DNA of 5,428 nucleotides, taken from NCBI GenBank assembly GCA_020200615.1, contig JAIVIH010000167.1, forward strand, positions 1,946 to 7,373, written 5' to 3'. This DNA is from Actinomycetota bacterium (GTDB lineage: Bacteria; Actinomycetota; Acidimicrobiia; Acidimicrobiales; AC-14). Below, piece after piece: positions 1 through 5,428 of the stretch. The notes beneath the pieces are model-generated. The model was not told the origin of the DNA and did no database searches. It saw nothing but the letters and a program-made list of their open reading frames with translations. Each line of letters starts with the position of its first letter. Position 1 is the stretch's first letter. The position numbers were made by a program, and so were the translations under genes.

Positions 1-227
1 GCCTGGTACAGGATGGTGCTGGCACGCCGCCGGCTCGATCGGATGCTCGGGTAGACGTCGCACGGCCGGGCGTCCTTGCCCATCTCCGACTGGATGTCCT
101 CGGCCCAGATCCCGCCCGTGAGGCCGGCCACCGCCAGGGCGCGACGGGTTTCCAGGGTGTGGGTACCGACCGCGTCGCGGAATCCCATGCTGGCCAGGAA
201 CTGGTGGACCTCCCGTCCGCCTCTCAT
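1..227 (-). CDS. Glycosyltransferase-like protein, N-terminal 75 residues (runs off the window)
   Basis: Starting at the ATG at 227-225, the frame stays open for 75 codons to the window edge, so the C-terminus is missing. The N-terminus reads VHQFLASMGFRDAVGTHTL, followed by ETRRALAVAGLTGGIWAEDI. This pattern (a QFL...DAVG.HT segment, then an R.AL...G helix and a short strand) is, from memory, typical of the N-terminal Rossmann half of GT-B glycosyltransferases in surface-polysaccharide clusters. The start lies two bases after the stop of the upstream glycosyltransferase (TGA CG ATG). A GGAGG-like stretch within that gene's last codons could serve as ribosome binding site, so it is probably the next gene of the same operon. 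The catalytic C-terminal half is not visible, so donor, acceptor and linkage cannot be predicted. The family call is tentative; that it is a real coding region is well supported by frame, spacing and composition. Confidence 0.72.
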   Translation of the reverse strand, partial: MRGGREVHQFLASMGFRDAVGTHTLETRRALAVAGLTGGIWAEDIQSEMGKDARPCDVYPSIRSSRRRASTILYQ

Positions 228-229
228 CG

Positions 230-1438
230 TCAGGCCGCCTCCGTCAGCCACTCGTAGGCGGCCGCCTCGAAGCGGGCCAGCACCGCCTCCCAGGAGTACG
301 TCGTGCGCACGTACGCCGAGCCGTTCGAGCCGAGGCCGGCCCGCAGCTCGGGATCGGCCAGGAGGCGGTCGAGGGTGCTCTCGAACTCGGCGTAGTTGGA
401 GAACCACAGGCCGCCGTTGGAGCGCACGCAGTGGTCTCTCGTCACCACTCCGCCGGTGTGCACCAGCACCGGACGCTGGGCAAGCCAGGCCTGCATCATC
501 ACGATTGATAGGGACTCGTTCACGCTCGGCTGGCAGAAGACGGTGCTGGCCCGGTACATCGCGTCGCGTTCGCTCCAGTCCGGGCGGAGGTCGACCATAT
601 CGGGGCGCTTGGGTACGGGCACGTCACCTGACCCGGCCGACACCAGGCGCAGGGCCCCGGGATGACGCTCCTTGTAACGGAGGAAGTACTCGAACAGCAG
701 CGGGGTGTTCTTGCCCCCTTCGCGGCGGCCGACGGCGAGCACGAACGGCCCATCCAGGTTGTGGCGCCGGCGGAAGGCGGCTGTATCGGCGGGCTCCTCC
801 GGCTCGAAGCCCAGCCCCACGATCGCCTGGCGGGGCACTGAGCCGCTGAGGCGGGTGCCGAGCTCGGCCTCGGGCTGGGCGTTGAACAGCACGCCGCGGG
901 CTCCCCGGAGCATGTCCGCAACGACCCGGAGCCGTGCGTAGGGCTCGTCGTGCAGGCACGGGATCAGAAGCGTGCGTTCGGGGTTGGCGGCGTAGGCGAA
1001 GTAGGTGGTGCCGAAGAGGTACGGCATGGCCAGCACGTAGTCGTAGCGGTCGCCCTCCCGTTCCAGCTCCTCTTCCATGGCCGAGGAAGCCACGCCGTTG
1101 CGCAGCCAGAGCCGCTCTTCCTCCCGTGATAGCGGAAGGCCTCGGACGATGGCCCCCTCGAGCTCGGCGTGGACACCCGGGTCGCGTTCATCCACCGGGA
1201 ATCGCCTTACCACGATGGCCCCGTCCTGCACGGGGCCCGCAGGAAGCTCGTTGTGCCAGGTGTAGTGGCTGACCGCGCACGTCGTCAGCACGTCGACGGC
1301 ATGGCCGGCGGCGGACAAGTGCTGGGCTAGTAGCCGGGCGTGGAGCTCCGCCCCACCGACGATCGTCGTCCCGTAGCGCGGAATCACTATGGCCAGCCGC
1401 AGCGGTGAGCGTGCCTGGTCGAGGCGGGTGGCGCTCAC
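230..1438 (-). CDS. GT4-family (GT-B fold) glycosyltransferase, surface polysaccharide assembly
   Basis: A 402-residue protein that probably transfers a sugar from a nucleotide donor onto a growing surface glycan at the cytoplasmic face of the membrane. The N-terminal Rossmann domain opens with LAIVIPRYG at 15-23 and a VGGAELHARLLAQHL segment at 27-41, typical of GT4 enzymes that act on glycans. The C-terminal domain starts near 231 (PFVLAVGR, then GGKNT with Lys243), and the nucleotide-sugar site is at 304-322 (PSVNESLSIVMMQAWLAQR). A VTRDHCVRSNGGLWF block at 332-346 is shared, from memory, with a recurrent group of GT4 enzymes in O-antigen-type clusters. The usual EX7E pair is Glu308 and Gln316 here, so the second Glu is replaced. 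I chose the GTG at 1438 because it leaves a normal lead-in to the first strand and forms a GTGA junction with a TGA in another frame at 1437-1435. The Shine-Dalgarno is weak, suggesting translational coupling. Donor and acceptor are unknown. Confidence 0.9.
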   Translation of the reverse strand: MSATRLDQARSPLRLAIVIPRYGTTIVGGAELHARLLAQHLSAAGHAVDVLTTCAVSHYTWHNELPAGPVQDGAIVVRRFPVDERDPGVHAELEGAIVRGLPLSREEERLWLRNGVASSAMEEELEREGDRYDYVLAMPYLFGTTYFAYAANPERTLLIPCLHDEPYARLRVVADMLRGARGVLFNAQPEAELGTRLSGSVPRQAIVGLGFEPEEPADTAAFRRRHNLDGPFVLAVGRREGGKNTPLLFEYFLRYKERHPGALRLVSAGSGDVPVPKRPDMVDLRPDWSERDAMYRASTVFCQPSVNESLSIVMMQAWLAQRPVLVHTGGVVTRDHCVRSNGGLWFSNYAEFESTLDRLLADPELRAGLGSNGSAYVRTTYSWEAVLARFEAAAYEWLTEAA

Positions 1439-1802
1439 CCGAGCCGGTGGCGCAATTCGAGAAGCGCGTGAGCTGGCCCAGGATGCTGTTCATGTACCAG
1501 GTGAGGGAGATGCGGATGAGCCGGCGCCCGCGAGATACCACGGGCCCGATCAGCGGTCGCTTGGACTCGGTTGTGACCTGAGACGAGAAGTTGGCCGTCC
1601 GCTTCAGCTCGCCCAGAGCCGACGTCAGGATGTCGTCCGCCCGTTCCTCGTCGCCGGCCTGAAGCTCGAGCTCCAGGAGGACGCGGTCGGGGTACTCGCC
1701 CGCCGCCTGCTTGCGCCGGATGTCGGCCCGGATCTCCTCCATCAGGGCGGTGACGTCGATATCCGCTCCCAGGGCCCGGATTTCCCCTCCCCCTGCGCTC
1801 AC
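1435..1802 (-). CDS. Small uncharacterised helical protein between wzt and the glycosyltransferase, probably frameshifted near its end
   Basis: The start is GTG at 1802, overlapping the ATPase stop by four bases (GTGA), with a GAGGTGGTGAG purine stretch upstream. The first ~115 residues look like real protein. IDVTALMEEIRADIRRK at about 15-31 is a charged amphipathic helix. It is followed by an acidic stretch and then KRPLIGPVVSRGRRLIR at 81-97 and TWYMNSILGQLTRF at 101-114. This resembles the helical N-terminal segment found beside or fused to methyltransferases and glycosyltransferases in glycan clusters, but I know no function. As written, the frame continues 250 bases into the glycosyltransferase gene, to a stop at 1190-1188, with an Arg/Pro-rich tail typical of a shadow frame. 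In the -1 frame the same DNA reads ALLELRHRLG and stops with the TGA at 1437-1435, giving a GTGA junction like the upstream one. I therefore placed the end at 1435, assuming a lost base near 1455-1485. It could be a sequencing error or a real mutation. Confidence 0.6.
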
Positions 1803-2965
1803 GGACTCACCACCTCGACGATGGGATCCAGATGGAGCACGCCTACTTCGTCGGTCAGGCTGAAGACCTTGAACGACAGCTGCCGCTCCAACCAGTGGTA
1901 CTGCTTCGACTCATCTCGCGAGTGGACGGCGATGGTCACGAAGTACTGGCCCTCGACCATGGGAATGGCCCCGAAGTCGAAGCGGACGAGCCGGCGGCCC
2001 TCGATCTTTCCCACCCGTACATCCAGCAGCGCCGTGTTGGTGCCATAGACCAACACGTCGAGGTGGTTGTAGATGGCCACCCCGATAACGGGGTCGTCGA
2101 CCGGCTCCCCGGCTTCGAGGGTGAGCTCCAGACCCAGACGCTCTCCGGGCTCGAACCGGTCCTTCGGGTTCGCCTCGCCGTCGGTGACCCGCAGCTCGGC
2201 GACCTTGACCTCCTGCGTACCCCGGATGTGGCCCTTGTCGTCGACCTGGGGGGCGTAGCGCTCCCGGAAGGCGCGGGTGGCCTCCTGGGGCTTGCCGTCT
2301 GCGACGACGTCGCCCTTCTCCAGCATGATCACCCGATCGCACAGCTGGCTGACCACGTGGATGCCGTGCGTCACCAGGACGATGGTGCGGCCCTCGCGTT
2401 GGAACTCCTTGATCCGCTTCAGACACTTGCGCTGGAAGGGCTCGTCGCCCACGGCCAGGACTTCGTCGATGAGCAGGATCTCAGGGTCGACGTGGACCGC
2501 GACCGAGAAGGCCAGCCGGACGTACATGCCCGAGGAGTAGAACTTCACCTGGTTGTCGATGAAGCGCTCGATGCCCGAGAACTCGACGATGTCGTCGAAG
2601 TACTGGTCGGTCTGCTTCCGGGACAGGCCGAGGATGCTGGCATTCATGTAGATGTTCTCCCGGCCGGTCAGGTCGGCGTGGAACCCGGCACCCAGTTCGA
2701 GGAGGGCGGCCATCCGGCCACGCCGCTCGACGTAGCCCTCGGTGGGCACGATGATCCCGGCGATGATCGACAGCAGCGTGCTCTTGCCGGAGCCGTTGGC
2801 TCCGATGACTCCCAGGGTGCTCGACTCCTCGAGGTCGAAGCTGACATTGCGCAGGGCCCAGAAGTCCTCGACTGCGGCCCGGCGGTTCACGATCCGCTCC
2901 TTGAGCGACTTGTCGTGGTGCAGGCTGAACCGCTTGGAGACGTTGACCGCCCGGATGACGGACAT
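1799..2965 (-). CDS. wzt: Polysaccharide ABC transporter ATP-binding protein with C-terminal Wzt-type glycan-binding domain
   Basis: A 388-residue cytoplasmic ATPase that powers export of a lipid-linked polysaccharide through the Wzm-type permease encoded just before it. The nucleotide-binding domain shows Walker A GANGSGKST at 55-63, the Wzt/TagH-like LLELGAGFHADLTGREN segment at 88-104, the signature SSGM at 144-147, Walker B ILLIDE at 163-168 and the switch His200 in LVTHG. Residues ~245-385 form an extra domain (VKVAELRVTDGEA, then IGVAIYNHLDVLVYGTNT and VEGQYFVTIAVHSRD). This matches the Wzt C-terminal beta-sandwich, which in E. coli O8/O9a systems binds the modified non-reducing end of the glycan before export. 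That domain suggests cap-dependent coupling of synthesis and export rather than a simple TagH-like role. The ATG at 2965 overlaps the permease stop in TGATG and has an AGGAG five bases upstream, so the two are probably made in fixed ratio. The substrate is unknown. Confidence 0.93.
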   Translation of the reverse strand: MSVIRAVNVSKRFSLHHDKSLKERIVNRRAAVEDFWALRNVSFDLEESSTLGVIGANGSGKSTLLSIIAGIIVPTEGYVERRGRMAALLELGAGFHADLTGRENIYMNASILGLSRKQTDQYFDDIVEFSGIERFIDNQVKFYSSGMYVRLAFSVAVHVDPEILLIDEVLAVGDEPFQRKCLKRIKEFQREGRTIVLVTHGIHVVSQLCDRVIMLEKGDVVADGKPQEATRAFRERYAPQVDDKGHIRGTQEVKVAELRVTDGEANPKDRFEPGERLGLELTLEAGEPVDDPVIGVAIYNHLDVLVYGTNTALLDVRVGKIEGRRLVRFDFGAIPMVEGQYFVTIAVHSRDESKQYHWLERQLSFKVFSLTDEVGVLHLDPIVEVVSP

Positions 2966-3684
2966 CAAAGCTCCTGGGCGAAGTTGCCCTGGGCCCTGGC
3001 GAAGATCCGTTGGGCTAGCCAGATGAGCCCCGTCGAGCACACGATCACGGCCAGCAGGCGGGCGAGGTAGGAGCTGTACCCGGCCTGGTAGAGGACGTTG
3101 ACGGGATAGACGATGGGCGTGAGCCAGAACCAGAACAGCAACAGGACCTCGATGAGGTGCTGGACGTCGCGCAGGTAGACGTTGGCCGCGGACAGCAGGA
3201 GGCTCATGGCGACCAGAAACGCCACCAGGGCGACGATGGCCACGGGCAGCAGGGCCAGATTCGGCCCGAAGAAGTCGAACCGGAACGTGAGGAACACACC
3301 GAAGACGACCACTAGCTGCAGAGCGAAGTGCACCAACCCCGCTCCGACGCTGGCCAGCGGGAGGATCTCGCGTGGAAAGTAGACCTTCTTGATCAGGCCG
3401 GCGTTGGACACGATCGAGGTGGTGGCCGAACTCAGCGTCGACCCGAAGAGGTCCCAGGCGATCAAACCCGAGAACAGGTAGAAGCCGAAGTTGGGAATGT
3501 TGCTCCGCAGGAACTTTCCCAGCACCAGCCAGTAGATCAGGAGCTGGCAGAGGGGACGAAGGAGCGACCAGAGGAACCCCAGGAAGGAGTTCTTGTACTT
3601 CACCTTGAGCTCCTTGTGCACCAAGGCGCCCAGGAGCTCCCGGTACCGCCACACCTCCCGGACGGCGGGGATGAAGCCCCGCAT
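2965..3684 (-). CDS. wzm: Polysaccharide ABC transporter permease (ABC-2 type, Wzm/TagG-like)
   Basis: The inner-membrane half of a polysaccharide exporter. From the ATG at 3684 it is 239 residues. It opens with the family's cytoplasmic coupling region, VWRYRELLGALVHKELKVKY at 11-30 and NSFLGFLWSLLRPL at 32-45. About six membrane segments follow, at roughly 37-58, 66-85, 110-135, 144-168, 178-194 and 206-225. NAGLIKKVYFPREILP at 94-109 and YLRDVQHLIEVLLLFWFWLT at 170-189 are hallmark loops of Wzm-type permeases. Its TGA overlaps the start of the ATPase gene (TGATG). The ATG at 3684 has no Shine-Dalgarno, and the frame is open upstream with plausible coding sequence (TADVQDAGLVRVNAPQTF). A CTG at 3741 has a GGAG seven bases before it and would give 258 residues, closer to family length. 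I list the ATG version as conservative. The glycan could be an O-antigen-like, teichoic-acid-like or galactan polymer. Confidence 0.92.
   Translation of the reverse strand: MRGFIPAVREVWRYRELLGALVHKELKVKYKNSFLGFLWSLLRPLCQLLIYWLVLGKFLRSNIPNFGFYLFSGLIAWDLFGSTLSSATTSIVSNAGLIKKVYFPREILPLASVGAGLVHFALQLVVVFGVFLTFRFDFFGPNLALLPVAIVALVAFLVAMSLLLSAANVYLRDVQHLIEVLLLFWFWLTPIVYPVNVLYQAGYSSYLARLLAVIVCSTGLIWLAQRIFARAQGNFAQEL
2971..2975 (-). promoter_or_regulatory. Ribosome binding site of wzt inside the wzm stop region
   Basis: AGGAG lies within the last codons of the permease gene (CAG GAG CTT TGA), five bases before the ATG of the ATPase gene. Together with the TGATG overlap it fits termination-reinitiation coupling of permease and ATPase, which work as a 2:2 complex. 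Confidence 0.7.
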
Positions 3685-3824
3685 GAAGGTTTGAGGAGCG
3701 TTGACCCGGACCAGCCCGGCATCTTGGACGTCGGCAGTCAGAGGTGAGCTCCGCGGGTCGGTGGGCCGGTTGACGGGTGCCAGCGTAACGGATCGGCGCC
3801 GCCGGCCCCGTTTGCCTGGGCCGA
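3685..3824. other. Intergenic region upstream of the polysaccharide operon
   Basis: These 140 bases between the hairpin after msrB and the permease ATG should hold the operon's promoter if the hairpin terminates. I see no convincing -35/-10 pair. On the minus strand the permease frame is open throughout with no ATG, GTG or TTG. The 19 codons nearest the ATG look coding, and a GGAG at 3752-3749 sits seven bases before a CTG at 3741-3739. The part between about 3742 and 3824 is GC-rich and contains the 8-base palindrome CGGCGCCG. Confidence 0.5.
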
Positions 3825-3870
3825 ACCGGTGACACTCGAGGGTGCCCTGGGCCCCTCCGGCGTCACCAGT
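3825..3870 (-). terminator. Long stem-loop directly after msrB, candidate terminator lacking a U-tract
   Basis: Starting on the first base after the msrB stop, the minus strand reads ACTGGTGAC (3870-3862), and the matching arm GTCACCGGT lies at 3833-3825. They form nine continuous pairs, one of them G-U. Inside, GAGGG (3857-3853) pairs with CCCTC (3842-3838), and GCC/GGC closes a three-base CAG loop at the tip. The result is a hairpin of about 46 bases with one internal loop and one bulged base. No run of T follows, so it is not a classical E. coli terminator; many actinobacterial terminators also lack the U-tract. It separates the protease/msrB pair from the polysaccharide operon. It could also be an mRNA-stabilising 3' structure or the leader of the next operon. 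Confidence 0.55.
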
Positions 3871-4272
3871 TCATTCAGGGTCGGGCTGGAGCTCCAGGGA
3901 GCAGGAGTTGATGCAAAAGCGCTGGCCGGAAGGGGCGGGTCCGTCGTCGAACACATGGCCCAGGTGGCCTCCGCAGCGGCGGCACGTCACCTCAGTGCGG
4001 ACCATGCCGTGGCTGAAGTCGCGGGAGAGGGCGACGTTGTCCAGGTTCGCCGGCTCGGTGAAGCTGGGCCAGCCCGTCCCCGAGTCGAACTTGGTATCGG
4101 AGCTGAACAGCTCGGCTCCACAACCCGCGCACCGGTACATCCCTTTGTCCTTGGTGCTCACGTAGCGGCCGGTGAACGGCCGCTCGGTCCCCTTGCGCCG
4201 CAGCACCTGGTACTGCTCGGAGTCGAGCTTGGCCTTCCACTCGTCTTCGCTCATGGTCACGTCGCTGCCCAT
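3871..4272 (-). CDS. msrB: Peptide-methionine (R)-S-oxide reductase MsrB
   Basis: A 133-residue cytoplasmic repair enzyme that reduces methionine-R-sulfoxide in proteins with thioredoxin-type reductant. The SelR/MsrB domain fills the protein: [20 protein letters not shown] at 17-36, a zinc site of two CxxC pairs (Cys48/Cys51 in YRCAGC and Cys97/Cys100 in TCRRC), GTGWPSF at 65-71, [12 protein letters not shown] at 101-112 and the catalytic Cys120 in QRFCINSC. The resolving cysteine of E. coli-type enzymes (SGCGWPSF) is Thr66 here, while Cys124 follows the catalytic residue by four. I chose the ATG at 4272 because of the GGAGGAGGAG just upstream; MSEDEW, six codons in, is a possible alternative, and an ATG eight codons further up overlaps the Shine-Dalgarno itself. 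No signal peptide is visible. It lies 40 bases after the MarP-like gene, so the two may share a transcript, and a stem-loop begins directly after its stop. Confidence 0.96.
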   Translation of the reverse strand: MGSDVTMSEDEWKAKLDSEQYQVLRRKGTERPFTGRYVSTKDKGMYRCAGCGAELFSSDTKFDSGTGWPSFTEPANLDNVALSRDFSHGMVRTEVTCRRCGGHLGHVFDDGPAPSGQRFCINSCSLELQPDPE

Positions 4273-4276
4273 CGGT

Positions 4277-4286
4277 CTCCTCCTCC
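4277..4286 (-). promoter_or_regulatory. Strong ribosome binding site of msrB
   Basis: On the minus strand the sequence reads GGAGGAGGAG, ending four bases before the ATG at 4272, with the central GGAGG at normal spacing. This decides the msrB start: an in-frame ATG eight codons upstream would place this stretch inside the coding region with no site of its own. The strength contrasts with the weak or overlapping sites in the polysaccharide operon and suggests msrB is translated efficiently even if co-transcribed with the protease gene. Confidence 0.8.
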
Positions 4287-4312
4287 ATCTCATCGTGATC
4301 GCATACCGGTGA

Positions 4313-5428
4313 CTAGCACGGGCCCGTGTCGGCCACCCCGGAGCGGTCGAGCTCGAGCACGGGTTCGAGCTCCTCGGTGGTGAGGGCGTAGGCCACACCC
4401 GCCCGGTCCCGGGCCACGGCGAAAGCCACTCCCGCAACCGTGCCCGACGGCGTGACCAGGGCGGCGCCGGAGTCGCCCGGCTGGAGGTCGGCGGCCAGGA
4501 CGAACACGCTCCGCAGGGTCGGCATGTCCAGGTCGACGCTCCGCACCGTGGCCACGAGCTGCTGGCGGATGGCCGCGGGTGACACCTCGAGCTCCTCCTG
4601 GCCCTCGGGGTGGCCGAACACGGCGGCAAGCGTCCCCTCCTTGGCCGGCCCGAGGGGCAAGGGCTCCTGGCCCAGGTCGGGCACGCGAAGGAGGGCCAGG
4701 TCGCGCTCGGGGTCGAAGACGGCCACTACGGCCGGCAGCTCTGACCCGTCGGGACGCACCACCGTCGTCTCGCGCTCTCCGGCCACGACGTGGGCGTTGG
4801 TCACCACCAGGTCGTCGGCCACGGCGAAGCCCGTCCCGAAGCGGTCGAACAGGCACGCCTCGCCCTGGACCCGCACCGTGCTGGCCTTGACCTTGGCGAT
4901 GACTTCCGGGCTGAGGTTGGTCTTGCGCGGCGGGGGGCTCATGTCCCCCGCCGGGCCCAGGGCGGTCAACACCTCGGGCATGGCCACCGGCCGGGTCAGC
5001 TTGCGCAGGGCGTGGGAGCCCTCGGGCGGCTCCGGGAGGGCGGTGCGAATGGCCCGTCCCAGGCCCGAGCGGGCGGCCAGGTTCCCGGGCCAACCGGCCA
5101 CGTCATGCATGGCCGGTAGGACGATCAGCCAGACCACGGCCAGTACGGTGACCGGCCCGGCCACGGCGCCGGCCAGGCGGTCGGGCCGGTGGAGATCCTC
5201 GGACACGAGGGCCCGCTGGTAGGCGACGCCCACCCGCCGGCCCGCCCGCTGCCCACCGATCCCGGCGGCCACGAACAGGGCGAGGCCCAGGATGAGGCGG
5301 AGGGCGGGATCGCCCACCACAGCCAGCAGGGCGGGCGTCAGCAGGCTGGCCACGAGGAGGCCCTGGACCAGGAACACCGATGAGGTGCCGCCGATCACCA
5401 GCCCCAGCCGGTAGCCACCCCACACGGC
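4313..5428 (-). CDS. marP: MarP-like membrane-anchored serine protease (CvpA-like membrane domain plus trypsin-like domain), N-terminus cut off
   Basis: The frame is open to the right edge of the window, so about 371 residues are present and the true start lies outside. Counting from the codon at 5425, membrane segments lie at roughly 8-37, 41-57 and 84-104, with a CvpA-like GYRLGLV and an arginine-rich loop. A linker (~110-175) leads to a chymotrypsin-fold protease. The triad is His212 (TNAHVVAG), Asp242 (ERDLALL) and Ser319 (QPGDSGAAL). The protein ends in Cys370, which with Cys191 ([13 protein letters not shown]) matches the Cys214-Cys395 disulfide of M. tuberculosis MarP (Rv3671c). The spacings Cys-His 21 and His-Ser 107 agree closely with MarP, as I recall its residue numbers. 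The offset of 23 suggests only about two dozen residues are missing. In mycobacteria MarP acts in the periplasm in acid and oxidative stress and processes the peptidoglycan hydrolase RipA. The same role here is inference. Confidence 0.9.
   Translation of the reverse strand, partial: AVWGGYRLGLVIGGTSSVFLVQGLLVASLLTPALLAVVGDPALRLILGLALFVAAGIGGQRAGRRVGVAYQRALVSEDLHRPDRLAGAVAGPVTVLAVVWLIVLPAMHDVAGWPGNLAARSGLGRAIRTALPEPPEGSHALRKLTRPVAMPEVLTALGPAGDMSPPPRKTNLSPEVIAKVKASTVRVQGEACLFDRFGTGFAVADDLVVTNAHVVAGERETTVVRPDGSELPAVVAVFDPERDLALLRVPDLGQEPLPLGPAKEGTLAAVFGHPEGQEELEVSPAAIRQQLVATVRSVDLDMPTLRSVFVLAADLQPGDSGAALVTPSGTVAGVAFAVARDRAGVAYALTTEELEPVLELDRSGVADTGPC

Noticed and set aside
1188..1434. Extension of the small gene through the first 250 bases of the glycosyltransferase
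   Set aside because: The extra residues are Arg/Pro/Ala-rich and resemble a shadow frame, and a 250-base same-strand overlap is implausible; the glycosyltransferase frame has clear domain motifs there.
1832..3070. Long plus-strand open frame (412 codons) opposite the ATPase gene
   Set aside because: It is the antisense shadow of wzt in GC-rich DNA; composition is rich in Val, Asp, Leu and Gly with no motif, while the minus strand encodes a textbook ABC ATPase.
3782..3787. TACGCT on the minus strand as a -10 promoter element for the polysaccharide operon
   Set aside because: It fits TANNNT, but the bases 16-19 upstream (GC-rich) show nothing like TTGACA, and single hexamers of this kind occur by chance; left as a weak possibility only.
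3791..3810. GC palindrome CGGCGCCG with neighbouring GCCGGCC as an operator
   Set aside because: Short self-complementary GC words are expected at this base composition; no second copy or spacing pattern was seen.
1799..3835. A single 678-codon minus-strand frame suggesting a fusion upstream of the ATPase
   Set aside because: The N-terminal ~290 residues are an out-of-frame reading of the permease gene. The real ATPase starts at 2965 with its own Shine-Dalgarno and a TGATG overlap.
3738..3956. Minus-strand open frame of 72 codons across the msrB 3' end and intergenic region
   Set aside because: Ser/Pro/Thr-rich, overlaps msrB out of frame, no ribosome binding site or recognisable motif.
4440..5222. 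Plus-strand open frame of 260 codons opposite the protease gene
   Set aside because: Arg/Ser/Thr/Pro-rich shadow frame; the minus strand has a full catalytic triad and membrane segments there.

Overview
The window is GC-rich, tightly packed and coded entirely on the minus strand; I see no convincing plus-strand gene. It looks like chromosome from a high-GC actinobacterium. The main evidence is a MarP-type membrane protease (CvpA-like membrane part joined to a trypsin-like domain, with the two cysteines that form the MarP disulfide), together with GTG starts and 1-4 base gene overlaps. The lineage is inferred and cannot be fixed below phylum level from this sequence.

Read in the direction of transcription (right to left), there are two blocks. 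Block 1 is a stress and protein-quality pair. The MarP-like periplasmic serine protease (5428 to 4313, N-terminus cut by the window edge) is followed 40 bases later by msrB, methionine-R-sulfoxide reductase (4272 to 3871), which has a very strong Shine-Dalgarno. A long stem-loop starts on the first base after the msrB stop (3870 to 3825) and probably separates the two blocks.

Block 2 is a surface-polysaccharide export and assembly operon. It contains an ABC-2 type polysaccharide permease (Wzm-like, 3684 to 2965, perhaps starting upstream at a CTG at 3741) and its ATPase with a C-terminal Wzt-type carbohydrate-binding domain (2965 to 1799). Next come a small uncharacterised helical protein (1802 to about 1435, probably frameshifted), a GT4-family glycosyltransferase (1438 to 230), and the first 75 residues of another glycosyltransferase-like protein (227 to beyond position 1). 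Junctions are TGATG, GTGA, GTGA (if the frameshift is accepted) and a 2-base gap, so translation is probably coupled along the operon. The likely joint role is to build an undecaprenyl-linked glycan in the cytoplasm, recognise it through the Wzt C-terminal domain and export it through Wzm.

The points most worth a second look are the small protein between wzt and the glycosyltransferase with its apparent reading-frame break, the unusual start of the permease, the hairpin after msrB, the EX7Q variant of the GT4 motif, and the MsrB that lacks the usual resolving cysteine but carries a cysteine four residues after the catalytic one. I found no CRISPR array, tRNA, rRNA, insertion sequence or clear phage signal.
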